The notes below the pieces were generated by a model. The model had not been told where the DNA came from. It saw only the letters and a list, made by a program, of their open reading frames with translations, and did no database searches. 64,000 nt of DNA, from NCBI RefSeq assembly GCF_012849055.1, contig NZ_CP051677.1, forward strand, positions 1,407,501 through 1,471,500, given 5' to 3'. This document shows positions 52,845 through 61,561 of this stretch, one piece after another. The translations under genes were made by a program, and so were the position numbers. The stretch comes from Spirosoma rhododendri. GTDB taxonomy: Bacteria; Bacteroidota; Bacteroidia; Cytophagales; Spirosomataceae. Numbering within the stretch: the stretch's first letter is position 1; each line of letters begins with the position of its first letter.

Positions 52845-53441
52845 TTAGTCGATTGGGCGCGGTTCGCGGGTTTCCAGTTCGTTGAGCTTAAGTTGCTGCC
52901 AGGTCGGTACATCGGCCATGCCGACGTAGCCAATTTCTTCCTGCCCCAGCGGGTGGCTGTAGTACGCATTTACTACCTCAGCGAACGTCTCTTCAAAAAA
53001 CCGACCTGCCGGCACCTGCTGCCAGGTGACGCCGGGGGGCGTTCCGGCCTGAACAGCGTTCAGAACTTCATCCTGCTGCTCGACGGGCAAGTCGCAGAAC
53101 GGTGCGCCATACAGCGCAACAGCACTTTCGTCGGTAGCTTTCAGACCCAGCTGGTACGCTTCCCGATCGTTGGGCATACTATCGTATCGCCAGCCGTCGG
53201 ATTTGTTGTTCGTCAGTCGTTCGTCGATTGCACCCGCGATGTCGATACGGCCTACCGAGTCATCCTGTGGGAGTAACCGATTCGTGATGCAGGTAAGTAG
53301 CTTGAACTCGTCGGCGCTGAAAAAAGTGGGTTGCCGGGGTTGTTGCTCCAGCCGCTCGGTCAGCGCCTGCCGGGTTGCGTCGGTGACGGCGTCTGTTGCG
53401 AGCAGATCGCGTACCGTTCCGGCGGGATAGTGGTAGTCCAT
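52845..53441 (-). CDS. Gluconate 2-dehydrogenase subunit 3 family protein
   Basis: This 198-residue protein has the family segments FFSADEFKLLTCITNRLLPQDDSVGRIDIAGAID (as FSADEFKLLTCITNRLLP) and the C-terminal AYYSHPLGQEEIGYVG near residue 160. It is the helper subunit of GMC oxidoreductases. Many members start with a Tat signal (RRxF), which exports the FAD subunit as a hitchhiker, but here the N-terminus MDYHYPAGTVRDLLA has no Tat or Sec signal. This suggests a cytoplasmic complex or a mis-chosen start; the only upstream sequence is intergenic repeat DNA. Confidence 0.88.
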   Translation of the reverse strand: MDYHYPAGTVRDLLATDAVTDATRQALTERLEQQPRQPTFFSADEFKLLTCITNRLLPQDDSVGRIDIAGAIDERLTNNKSDGWRYDSMPNDREAYQLGLKATDESAVALYGAPFCDLPVEQQDEVLNAVQAGTPPGVTWQQVPAGRFFEETFAEVVNAYYSHPLGQEEIGYVGMADVPTWQQLKLNELETREPRPID

Positions 53442-53455
53442 CGGTGTGTAAGTTT

Positions 53456-53548
53456 CAATTCAAGGTTTGTAGTTCAAGGTTTAAAGTCTATCGTTCAAGC
53501 AGAATGTTTCGGTTCCACCAACATTAAACCTTGAACGATAAACTTCAA
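53456..53548. repeat. Degenerate TTCAAGGTTTAAAG-type repeat, inverted copies
   Basis: The left block (53459-53499) holds tandem copies TTCAAGGTTTG, TTCAAGGTTTAAAG and TATCGTTCAAG. The right block (53522-53548) holds their complements (TTAAACCTTGAACGATAAAC). Both blocks share a ~21-bp unit with a few mismatches, allowing alternative hairpins. It fills most of the 115-bp gap between the SDR and subunit-3 genes. It has no spacers and is not a CRISPR. Confidence 0.65.
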
Positions 53549-53556
53549 ACGGGCGA

Positions 53557-54423
53557 TCAGCCCAGCTTGCCGCCCGTTACTTCAACGATGCTGCCGGTCA
53601 TGAAGCTACCGTCTTCCGATGCCAGCAGGACGTAAGCAGGTGCCAGTTCTTCGGGTTGACCGGGCCGGGCGAGTGCGACTTCGTGTCCGAAGTTTTCAAC
53701 CTCGTCGACGGGCATTGTACCGGGAATATTGGGTGTCCAGACGGGGCCGGGGGCTACGCAGTTGACACGAATGCCTTTTTCGCCCAATTGAATAGCCAGC
53801 GATTTGGTGAAGGCGTGAATAGCTCCTTTTGTCGCGGTGTAATCAACCAGAATCGGGTTGCCGACGATACCGACGATGCTACCCGTATTTACGATGCAGT
53901 CGCCTTTTTTGAAATGCGGCAATGCGGCCTGCGCCATGAAGAAATAGGCGATGATGTTGGTGTCGAATGCCCGGCGAAGCTGCTCTTCCGAGATGTCTTC
54001 CAGCTTCTCCTGCGCCATCTGGAAGGCCGCGTTGTTGACCAGAATATTCAGCGAACCGTAATGATCGACGGTTTGCTTCACGGCATTCTTACAATTTTCC
54101 TTGCTGCGAACGTCGGCCTGAATTACCAGACATTGTCCCCCTTTCGATTCAACAAGCCGCTTCGTTTCGGCGGCATCGTCGGCGTTTTCGTTGTACACGA
54201 TGGCGACTTTTGCCCCTTCCATCGCGAACGCGGTAGCGACGGCCCGGCCGATACCGGAGTCAGCGCCGGTGATGATCGCGACCCGACCCGCCAGCTTACC
54301 GGCCGGTTTGTAGAAATTTAGTTCGGTAGCCGGAGCCGGGTCCATTTCCGACTGCTTCGCCGGGTATGCCTGTTTCTGGCCAGAAATTTCTGCTGAGGTT
54401 GGGCGAAAAGGTTGGTCGTTCAT
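53557..54423 (-). CDS. Short-chain dehydrogenase/reductase
   Basis: This 288-residue SDR has a ~40-residue N-terminal tail (QKQAYPAKQSEMDPAPATEL), then the NAD(P) motif AIITGADSGIGRAVA near residue 51. NNAAFQM (NNAG-like) lies near 133, catalytic Ser in VNTGSIVGIVG near 178, YTATKGAIHAFTKSLA with the Tyr and Lys near 194, and a C-terminal MTGSIVEVTGGKLG. This tailed form is the YhdF/glucose-1-dehydrogenase-like group. It may work with the nearby GMC and glycosidase genes, but the substrate is not known. Confidence 0.9.
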   Translation of the reverse strand: MNDQPFRPTSAEISGQKQAYPAKQSEMDPAPATELNFYKPAGKLAGRVAIITGADSGIGRAVATAFAMEGAKVAIVYNENADDAAETKRLVESKGGQCLVIQADVRSKENCKNAVKQTVDHYGSLNILVNNAAFQMAQEKLEDISEEQLRRAFDTNIIAYFFMAQAALPHFKKGDCIVNTGSIVGIVGNPILVDYTATKGAIHAFTKSLAIQLGEKGIRVNCVAPGPVWTPNIPGTMPVDEVENFGHEVALARPGQPEELAPAYVLLASEDGSFMTGSIVEVTGGKLG

Positions 54424-54536
54424 AAATCGTTGATAGTAATTATAGAAAGCGTCTGGGTTACAAACGAGGGATAAACCGGACGTTGCGACGCTTTGTTAAG
54501 TACTTCGATCAAACGAACTGGTTTCCCATAAAAAAT

Positions 54537-54565
54537 GGGCTGCTCAGCCAGAAGCAAAGCAGCCC
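54537..54565 (-). terminator. Terminator of the DUF2141 gene
   Basis: The stem GGGCTGCT / AGCAGCCC has a 13-base loop and a minus-strand T-run (A run at 54530-54535), between the SDR gene and the DUF2141 gene. Confidence 0.75.
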
Positions 54566-54592
54566 GTCCGTGAGAACGACCCGTGATTATTC

Positions 54593-55039
54593 TTACATCT
54601 CAATTACGCTAACTGAAACGGCTTTGTCGCCGTCGAGCACGAACGCACACTGATCGAAACTGGGCGGCCCCATCAGCATTGTAACGTTCGAGAAGCCAAA
54701 CGGCTCGGTAGGCATTTGTCCCGAAAAGTCCATCTGTTTGTTGTCGTTCAGGTCTTGGTAAAGCCGTACGGCGTACTTCCCCGGCTTCAGGTCAGCGAAG
54801 GTGAGCGTTGCGTCGCCGGTAGCGGGGACATCGATAGTCTGCGTAATGGCCGATTTTCCCATGAGCGATTTGTCGTCGGTCGCCAGCCCCACGTACAGCT
54901 TGCCGGTGCGCTGCGTAAGCCCACTGATCGTAACCGTTAGCTTGTGCGTGGCGGAATCAGCGGGGAGGGTGGTCGTGAACGCGAATGAGTGCGAGAGAAG
55001 GGCAACGAACAGGACGAACGTAGACAGGATAGCTTTCAT
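54593..55039 (-). CDS. DUF2141 domain protein, exported
   Basis: This 148-residue protein has a signal peptide (MKAILSTFVLFVALLSHSF) and a DUF2141 beta domain: KLTVTISGLTQRTGKLYVGLA near residue 31, FADLKPGKYAVRLYQDLNDNKQMD near 80 and GQMPTEPFGFSNV. The family is common in Bacteroidota and is thought to be an exported beta-sandwich of unknown role. The start at 55039 is the signal-peptide ATG; the longer frame upstream has no signal. Confidence 0.85.
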   Translation of the reverse strand: MKAILSTFVLFVALLSHSFAFTTTLPADSATHKLTVTISGLTQRTGKLYVGLATDDKSLMGKSAITQTIDVPATGDATLTFADLKPGKYAVRLYQDLNDNKQMDFSGQMPTEPFGFSNVTMLMGPPSFDQCAFVLDGDKAVSVSVIEM

Positions 55040-55206
55040 CGGAAATAGGGTGGTTATGCGGTAGACCGGGCGTCGTTGCCCGGCCTGACAAACATAGCCG
55101 ATTCGATGAAGGCTGCGCAACCGGGAGGGACAAACGGCACCGATTTGGGATAAACCGCACTGCCAGAAGCTGTTTGGCCTGCTGTTGGGACGAATATCAC
55201 GCTGAC

Positions 55207-57135
55207 CTACCCGTTGTTCAGCGTGATGTTGCCGACTTTGTTGTACCGAATTTCATCTTCGGCCAGCATCTGATTGATCGTCTGGGTAAGTAGCTCTTCG
55301 TCGGTCTGGGCAAAATGGTGGACCAGTTGTTTGGGCGACACGCCGGGGCCGTTGGCCAGCGCGACGTACGCCCGGACCTCCCCGCGCACAGCCGCGTCGG
55401 CCTGTTCGGCTTGCTTTTTACGTTTCAGGCAATTGTCGCAGATACCGCAGCGGTCGTTGGTGCGTTCGCCAAAATACGCTTGCAGCAGGCGGGTGCGGCA
55501 CTGCGTCGGGTGCTCGGTATACAGAATGGCCGCGTTGACTTTACGCAGGGCCTGCTCGCGACGGCGCTTCAGTTCGGCAACGTCGATGGGCAGCGAGGGC
55601 GCATCGTAGCGGGGCGTCAGGAACGTTAGCTGGGGCTTGTCTTTTTGCTTTTCGTAGATCACCACGTTGCGCTGATGCAGCTGCTCCAGCATGGCCACAA
55701 TTTCGGGCTGGTTAATCAAAAACGTCCGCGCCATCGTCGACTCGGAAATGGTAATGAAATCGGTAAACAGTTCGCCCCCGTAGTAGCGTAGCAGCAGCTT
55801 CAGAAACGGGTCGAGTTTGGGGTTCAGCACCTGAAATTCGTACAGCTGCCGGTTGTCGAGCGCCATCGCCAGCCGTGAGGGGTGGAAATAGTTTTCGTTG
55901 AGCTGGATCAGCCCTTCCAGTTGCAGCTGTTTTAAGGCGTAGTGCGTTTCGGTCGGCGGCAGGTCGTAGGTGTGCGTAAAGGCGGCAGCGTCGAAGTCGT
56001 AACTGGCGAACTGACCCCCGCCCACCGGCACGGCTGTGTAATTCGCCAGTGCCTGATAGACCCGGCGCAGCATCTCGACGGGCTGATAGATTTGCTCGGT
56101 GCGCTGCCGCAACTGCTCGAGGTCGGCGGGCGTGTATAGCATCACGGCGTAGGCTTTCTGCCCGTCGCGCCCGGCCCGGCCTGCTTCCTGATAGTAGGCT
56201 TCCAGCGAGTCGGGGACGTCAAGGTGAACCACTACCCGCACGTCGGGCTTGTCGATGCCCATACCGAAGGCGTTGGTCGACACCACAATGCGGGTCTGGT
56301 TTTGTAGCCACGCATCCTGCTTGTCGGTGCGCTGCTGCGTCGTCAGGCCCGCGTGGTAGAAATCGGCGGAGATACCTTGCCGCGACAGCCAGTCGGCTAC
56401 GCGCTGTGTCTGCCGCCGGCTGCGGACGTACACGATGCCGCAGCCCGGCACCCGGTTCAGAATCCGCAGCAGCCGGTCTTCCTTCTGCTCCGTCTCCAGC
56501 ACCGAATACGACAGGTTGGGCCGGGCGAAGGTCTGCCGAAATACGGTCGGTGGCTGACCGTTGTGCGACCGGATCGCCAGCTTGTCGATGATGTCGGTTT
56601 GAACATCGGGCGTGGCCGAAGCGGTTAGCGCGATGAGTGGCGTGTCGGGAATCAGTTCGCGGAATTCGGCGATTTGCAGGTAAGGCGGCCGGAAATCGTA
56701 ACCCCAGGCTGATACGCAGTGCGCTTCGTCGATGGCCAGCAGACAAACGTTCATCTGCTTGACCCGCTCGATCACCAGTTCGGTACGCAGTCGTTCGGGC
56801 GACAGGTACAGAAATTTGGTATTGCCGTAAATGCAGTTATCGAGCGTCGTGTCGATCTCGCGGTAGTGCATACCGGCGTAAATCGTGGCTGCCGGAATAC
56901 CCCGCCGACGCAGCTGATCGACCTGATCTTTCATCAGCGCGATCAGGGGCGTTACGACGATACAAACGCCGGGCATCGCCAGCGCCGGTACCTGAAAACA
57001 GATCGACTTACCACCCCCCGTCGGCATGAGTACCAGCGCATCCTGCCCGGCCAGCACCGTGTTGACTACATCTTCCTGCATAGGCCGGAAGGCGGAATAA
57101 CCCCAGAATTGCTGTAAAATTTGCCGGTTTGTCAT
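55207..57135 (-). CDS. recQ: ATP-dependent DNA helicase RecQ
   Basis: This 642-residue superfamily 2 helicase from the ATG at 57135 (MTNRQILQQFWGYSAFRPMQ) has Walker A MPTGGGKSICFQVPA near residue 37, DEAH in AIDEAHCVSAWGYDFRPPY near 137, ALTASATP near 168, FGMGIDKPDVRVVVH near 290 and QEAGRAGRDG near 319. A zinc-binding RQC segment holds CRTRLLQAYFGE and CGICDNCLKRK near 560-583. The C-terminus lacks a clear HRDC domain. Its role is in recombination and replication-fork repair. The extended start at 57255 gives non-native sequence. Confidence 0.95.
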   Translation of the reverse strand: MTNRQILQQFWGYSAFRPMQEDVVNTVLAGQDALVLMPTGGGKSICFQVPALAMPGVCIVVTPLIALMKDQVDQLRRRGIPAATIYAGMHYREIDTTLDNCIYGNTKFLYLSPERLRTELVIERVKQMNVCLLAIDEAHCVSAWGYDFRPPYLQIAEFRELIPDTPLIALTASATPDVQTDIIDKLAIRSHNGQPPTVFRQTFARPNLSYSVLETEQKEDRLLRILNRVPGCGIVYVRSRRQTQRVADWLSRQGISADFYHAGLTTQQRTDKQDAWLQNQTRIVVSTNAFGMGIDKPDVRVVVHLDVPDSLEAYYQEAGRAGRDGQKAYAVMLYTPADLEQLRQRTEQIYQPVEMLRRVYQALANYTAVPVGGGQFASYDFDAAAFTHTYDLPPTETHYALKQLQLEGLIQLNENYFHPSRLAMALDNRQLYEFQVLNPKLDPFLKLLLRYYGGELFTDFITISESTMARTFLINQPEIVAMLEQLHQRNVVIYEKQKDKPQLTFLTPRYDAPSLPIDVAELKRRREQALRKVNAAILYTEHPTQCRTRLLQAYFGERTNDRCGICDNCLKRKKQAEQADAAVRGEVRAYVALANGPGVSPKQLVHHFAQTDEELLTQTINQMLAEDEIRYNKVGNITLNNG

Positions 57136-57451
57136 GCGAAACGGGTGCCGCAACGGGCCATTTCCGCTGGGCTGCAATTGCACCACGAAGGTACGCACTG
57201 ACACAGACAAACCGGAGTGATCGCAGATTCGTTTATGCTGGCACGACCGGGCCATCCGCAGTTGCGAGAGCCAGTAGATATAGAAATGGGTTGACCGGGC
57301 GTTAAAGCAGTCGACTATGCTCCTTTTATTAACTTCCGTGCCTACTTTGGGTAGTTCTGTTAGGCCATTGCGAAAATAATTGGTTTCTGGGCAGTCACCG
57401 GGCCAAACCGATTACAAACAAACTCAACCTGTTATCGACAACTACGTTTAC
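57136..57451. other. Divergent promoter region between recQ and the T9SS protease
   Basis: This 316-bp stretch has no supported ORF or RNA gene. On the recQ side TACCTTCG (57186-57193, minus reading) is one mismatch from TAnnTTTG. No matching element is clear for the protease gene. Confidence 0.4.
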
Positions 57452-60115
57452 ATGCAGACCTATTTCTGTCAAGTATCAGCCCGGTTTTTCCGGGCGGGTG
57501 GGTTTATGGCTATGGCCCTGCTGCTGGCAGGGGTGGCCCTGGCTCAGCCGAAAGGAAGCTCCCCTCCCGCCACCGACTACGCCCAGTTCGTACGCTCGGC
57601 CCGCACCTACAAAGCGCCCAAAACGATCTGCTACGCCAGCGCCAAAAATGAGTTTACGCAGGTGCTGGCCCCCGAAGCGTTCCGGAAGCGGCTCAACAAC
57701 CCCGGAGCGAGGCAGGCCGCCGTTACGTCGCAGTTTATCGTGACCTATACCGGCTTCACGGCCGATGCGCAGCGGGCTTTTCAGCGGGCCGTCGATATAT
57801 GGTCGACGCTGATCGTGTCGCCGGTGCCGATACGCATTAAAGCCGTGTGGTCGAGACTTGACCCCGGTGTGCTGGGGTCGGCCGGGCCGTCGGATGTGCG
57901 GGTTGGCAGCGATGGTACGCAGAAAGCGTTTGGTATCTACCCCATTGCACTGGCGGAGAAAATCGCCCGTCGGCCGCTGAACAGTCCTGACTCGTCGGAT
58001 ATCGATGCGAGCTTCAGCAGCAATGTCAACTGGTATTACGGGCTCGATGCGAAGACACCCGCCGGGCAGTATGACCTGGTATCGGTTGTTTTGCACGAGA
58101 TCGGCCACGGGCTGGGCTTCATCGGCTATTACGGTACGGTTGGTACGACGGCTTCATACCAGACGCCCTACCCGGCCGTGTACGACCATTTCATCGAAGA
58201 TAGTCAGGGGCGGAAGCTGGTGGCCAATGGCGAAACGTATCCGCTGGGCTCCAACGCGCTGTACCGGCAGCTGACCGGTAACAACATCTTCCTGAATGGC
58301 CCGGTGATGCAGCGAACCGTTCGGCAGCGGGCTAAATTGTACGCTCCGTCTACCTTCGACCGGGGATCGAGCATCTACCACCTCGACGAAGGCACCTACC
58401 CGGCCAGAGATACCAATTCGCTGATGACCCCGCAGATTGGCGCGGCTGAAGCTATTCATTCGCCCGGTCCGCTAGTGCTGAATTTTTTCTCCGATATCGA
58501 ATGGAAAACGACGTCGATCCTGCACACGCCACTGGACGATAATGAGGATGTCCGGGACGTCGTGTTTCAGGCGCGTATCGTCAGCGATACGACGCTGACG
58601 GCCGGATCGGTTCGGCTGTTTTACCGCAAAGGGGCTCCGACCGGTACGGATACAACCTATACTGCCGTCACACCGACGCTGGTGTCTGGCACGACAGACA
58701 CCTACGCCTATACGATGCCCGCTTCCGTTGCTCAGGGCGACATTTACTATTATTTCCGGGCGCAGGATGCGTCAAGCCGCACGTTTACCAACCCCGGCAA
58801 GCGACCCGATGGCTCACAGGTACCGTTCCGGGTGCAGTTCGGTCCCGATCAGGTGCCGCCAACGGTGCGCTACAATCCCGGTAAGAACTTCATCATCAAC
58901 CCCGCCCTGACCGACTCGCTGGTCGTTCGGGCGTATGTCACCGACGACCGTTCGATTGGCGTTGGCAACGCCCGGCTGGAATACCAGATCAACGGAACCG
59001 CGCAGCCAACCGTGACCCTGCGGTTTACGCAGCCGGTCGTCAACCGGCAGCAGTACGATAGCATCTACTTCGGACGGGTCGTTTTTCCAGCCAATCAGCT
59101 GAAAGCAGGCGACGTGATTACGTATCGGATCGTCGCCCGCGATTCATCACGAGCCCGCAATCAGGCTGTTAGTCCGGCAACGGGTTTTTACAGTCTGAGC
59201 GTGGTAGCTCCGCAGACGACCGTCGATCGGTATACAACGACGTTTGCCAGCACGACGGTGGCCGGCGATTTTGCCGGGTACCGCTTCGGAATTGCAACGC
59301 CCAGCGGCTTTTCTGACCCGGCCCTTCACTCCGAACATCCTTACCAGAACGGGTCCGACTACAGCTACCAGAGTAACGCCGAGTACATTCTGCTATCGCC
59401 CATCCGGGTCAAGAGCAACCCCGATAGTGCCAGCATTCGGTTCAACGAGATCGTGCTGGTTGAGCCGGGCGACCCCGGTAGCCGATTCGGCGACGCCAAT
59501 TTTTACGATTACGTCATTGTGGAAGGGTCGGTCAACTATGGCCGTACCTGGCTACCGCTACTTGACGGGTACGACTCCCGCGATCAGGAAGACTGGCTGG
59601 CCGCTTACAACCGTACCACGAGTACGAATCAGACGACCGGTGAAACCAACTCAACGACCGTTGGCACGTCGGCCCTGTTTAAGTCCCGCGAGTTTTTCAT
59701 TCCGACTACCGGCTATTTCCGGGGGGGCGATCAGATCATGATCCGCTTCCGGCTATTCTCCGATCAGTTGGCACACGGCTGGGGCTGGGCCGTCGATAAC
59801 CTGCAAATTCAGGTGCCGCCACCCCCGCCGGTACTGGCAAACGAGGTGGGTAGCGAAGGTTCGTTCAACGTCTACCCCAACCCTGTAAGTACCGGGCAGG
59901 TGCGGGTAGAAGCGGTGCTGCCAAAAGCCGTTGCCGAAGCCGCCATCACCGTATCGAGTGCAACGGGCCGGGCCGTACGGCAGCAGACGCTGAAAGTGGG
60001 CGGTATGAAAATCAGCGAGCCGCTCGACCTGACGGCATTACCCACCGGGCTCTATTTCCTGAAACTACAAGCCGGTGAAACTACATTGACGCAGAAGGTG
60101 ATTATCGCGAAATAA
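57452..60115 (+). CDS. Metzincin-type metalloprotease with T9SS C-terminal sorting domain
   Basis: This 887-residue secreted protein begins at ATG 57452 (MQTYFCQVSARFF); a later ATG (MAMALLLAG) is possible, and the earlier TTG start is unlikely. The signal peptide ends near GVALAQ. A zinc protease domain has the HEIGHGLGF active site near residue 214 (HExxHxxGxxH-like; the third ligand is not certain). Beta-sandwich, fibronectin-like regions follow (about 380-620), then a coil and a C-terminal T9SS type A domain: FNVYPNPVSTGQVRVEA, then LDLTALPTGLYFLKLQAGE ending QKVIIAK. Such cargo is exported through the GldJ-dependent type IX system and attached to the cell surface. Confidence 0.88.
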   Translation: MQTYFCQVSARFFRAGGFMAMALLLAGVALAQPKGSSPPATDYAQFVRSARTYKAPKTICYASAKNEFTQVLAPEAFRKRLNNPGARQAAVTSQFIVTYTGFTADAQRAFQRAVDIWSTLIVSPVPIRIKAVWSRLDPGVLGSAGPSDVRVGSDGTQKAFGIYPIALAEKIARRPLNSPDSSDIDASFSSNVNWYYGLDAKTPAGQYDLVSVVLHEIGHGLGFIGYYGTVGTTASYQTPYPAVYDHFIEDSQGRKLVANGETYPLGSNALYRQLTGNNIFLNGPVMQRTVRQRAKLYAPSTFDRGSSIYHLDEGTYPARDTNSLMTPQIGAAEAIHSPGPLVLNFFSDIEWKTTSILHTPLDDNEDVRDVVFQARIVSDTTLTAGSVRLFYRKGAPTGTDTTYTAVTPTLVSGTTDTYAYTMPASVAQGDIYYYFRAQDASSRTFTNPGKRPDGSQVPFRVQFGPDQVPPTVRYNPGKNFIINPALTDSLVVRAYVTDDRSIGVGNARLEYQINGTAQPTVTLRFTQPVVNRQQYDSIYFGRVVFPANQLKAGDVITYRIVARDSSRARNQAVSPATGFYSLSVVAPQTTVDRYTTTFASTTVAGDFAGYRFGIATPSGFSDPALHSEHPYQNGSDYSYQSNAEYILLSPIRVKSNPDSASIRFNEIVLVEPGDPGSRFGDANFYDYVIVEGSVNYGRTWLPLLDGYDSRDQEDWLAAYNRTTSTNQTTGETNSTTVGTSALFKSREFFIPTTGYFRGGDQIMIRFRLFSDQLAHGWGWAVDNLQIQVPPPPPVLANEVGSEGSFNVYPNPVSTGQVRVEAVLPKAVAEAAITVSSATGRAVRQQTLKVGGMKISEPLDLTALPTGLYFLKLQAGETTLTQKVIIAK

Positions 60116-60133
60116 CCACACTGCCAGCAAACG

Positions 60134-60178
60134 AGGGGCCTTTATCACTGTCGCACAGCGGTGATAAAGGCCCCTTTT
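60134..60178 (+). terminator. Terminator of the T9SS protease gene
   Basis: A stem of about 15 bp (AGGGGCCTTTATCAC and its complement) is followed by TTTTCG. It lies between the protease and PBP4-like genes on the same strand. Confidence 0.88.
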
Positions 60179-60200
60179 CGTAGATTGCTTTTTTGCGCCT

Positions 60201-61478
60201 ATGTACCGACTTCTGCTGATCGTACTGTGTATCGTGACGGGTTGCTCGCCAGCCCACCGGATTGCCCGCACGCTACGAACCGAAACCGCGTACACCGATC
60301 ATCTGACGGGCGTGGCTGTGTACGATCCGATCCGTAAGAAATCATTGATTCAGCATAACGCCGACCAGCTGTTTACGCCCGCGTCGAACACCAAGCTACT
60401 GAGTTTTTACGCGGGCCTGCTCTTCCTGCCCGACTCGCTGCCTGCGCTGCGCTACGCCGTGCAAAACGACTCGCTGGTTATCTGGGGTACGGGCAATCCG
60501 CTGCTGCTGCACCCCGATTTGCCAGATACCAGCACACTGGCTTTTTTGCGGGGCCGTACGGAACCGCTGGCGTTCTCGCCCACCAATTACACCGGCCCCC
60601 GCTTCGGCGCGGGCTGGGCCTGGGACGATTACGCTGATGACTATTCGCCCGAACTGGCGCCGTTACCGATTTACGGGAATGTGGCTCGTTTCCATAAACC
60701 AACCCCGCTCCTGCCCTTCCGGGTTACTCCGTCACGGTTCACCGACAGCATCTACGCCGACCCATCGAAGCGAACCACCATTCGTCGGGATGAATTTGCG
60801 AATCGGTTTTTTGTGCCCCCGACAGCGAGCAACCGACAACAGGATGTACCGTTTCGGTGGTCACCCGAGCTGGCTTCGGATCTGCTGAGTGACACGCTCC
60901 ATCGGACAGTTACGGTATCCCCGCACCCAATGCCCACCGACACTCGACTGCTTCGCGGACAACCCGCCGATTCGTTGTACAAACGGATGATGCACGTCAG
61001 CGACAACCAGTTTGCCGAGCAGGTGCTGTTTATGATCTCTGCCGAGCGGGGCAATTCGCAGCTTGACCCGGCCGCCGTTCGCCGGTTACTGATCGATAGT
61101 GTGTTGCACTACCCGCCCACGGCAGCCCGCTGGATTGATGGGTCGGGACTGTCGCGCTATAACCTGTTTACTCCGAACACATTCATTGACTTGCTGGGGA
61201 GAATCCGGTCGAAGGTGCCGCAGCCGCGCCTGTTTGCGCTGCTACCGGCCGCCGGGCAATCGGGCACCCTGCGGAGTGTGGGCAGTACCGTAAAACAGCC
61301 ATACATCTGGGCCAAGTCGGGGTCGATGACGGGGGTATATAACCTGAGCGGCTATATTCAGACCCGGCGCGGGCGGTTGCTGTATTTCAGCGTGATGAAT
61401 AACAATTTCAGTCAGTCGGTCAGCGAAATGCGCAAGCGAACGGCCGAGTTGCTCCGGCAGATTCATGAGCAACTGTAG
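60201..61478 (+). CDS. D-alanyl-D-alanine carboxypeptidase / PBP4-type (S13 family), lipoprotein
   Basis: This 425-residue protein has a short lipoprotein signal (IVLCIVTGC near residue 8-16). The S13/DacB pattern is complete: SxxK in TPASNTKLLSFYAG near residue 60, SxN in MHVSDNQFAEQ near 265, and KSG in IWAKSGSMTGVYNL near 375. Members remove terminal D-Ala or cut cross-links in peptidoglycan in the periplasm. The protein lacks the large inserted domain II seen in E. coli DacB, at about 425 versus 477 residues. It is anchored to a membrane by its lipid. It lies on the same strand after the T9SS protease with its own terminator-separated transcript. Confidence 0.88.
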   Translation: MYRLLLIVLCIVTGCSPAHRIARTLRTETAYTDHLTGVAVYDPIRKKSLIQHNADQLFTPASNTKLLSFYAGLLFLPDSLPALRYAVQNDSLVIWGTGNPLLLHPDLPDTSTLAFLRGRTEPLAFSPTNYTGPRFGAGWAWDDYADDYSPELAPLPIYGNVARFHKPTPLLPFRVTPSRFTDSIYADPSKRTTIRRDEFANRFFVPPTASNRQQDVPFRWSPELASDLLSDTLHRTVTVSPHPMPTDTRLLRGQPADSLYKRMMHVSDNQFAEQVLFMISAERGNSQLDPAAVRRLLIDSVLHYPPTAARWIDGSGLSRYNLFTPNTFIDLLGRIRSKVPQPRLFALLPAAGQSGTLRSVGSTVKQPYIWAKSGSMTGVYNLSGYIQTRRGRLLYFSVMNNNFSQSVSEMRKRTAELLRQIHEQL

Positions 61479-61506
61479 CGTGCCTCATTTGGGCTGGCTA
61501 CTTGCA

Positions 61507-61539
61507 TTGTCCCCGACAGCTAGAAGCTGTCGAGGACAA
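61507..61539. repeat. REP-like 33-bp hairpin between convergent genes
   Basis: TTGTCCCCGACAGCT (61507-61521) pairs with AGCTGTCGAGGACAA (61525-61539) at 14 of 15 positions around AGA. It lies between the PBP4 and APC genes. There is no T-run on either side, so it may be a REP-type element with terminator or stability effects rather than a standard terminator. Confidence 0.6.
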
Positions 61540-61561
61540 CACGCTTGACACACCTGTTTCG

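Noticed and set aside
53456..53548. Repeat block considered as a CRISPR array
   Set aside because: Units are degenerate, overlapping and inverted, with no regular spacers and no cas genes.
56049..56746. Overlapping ORFs on both strands inside recQ
   Set aside because: recQ motifs are complete; the other frames are Arg/Ala-rich high-GC shadows.
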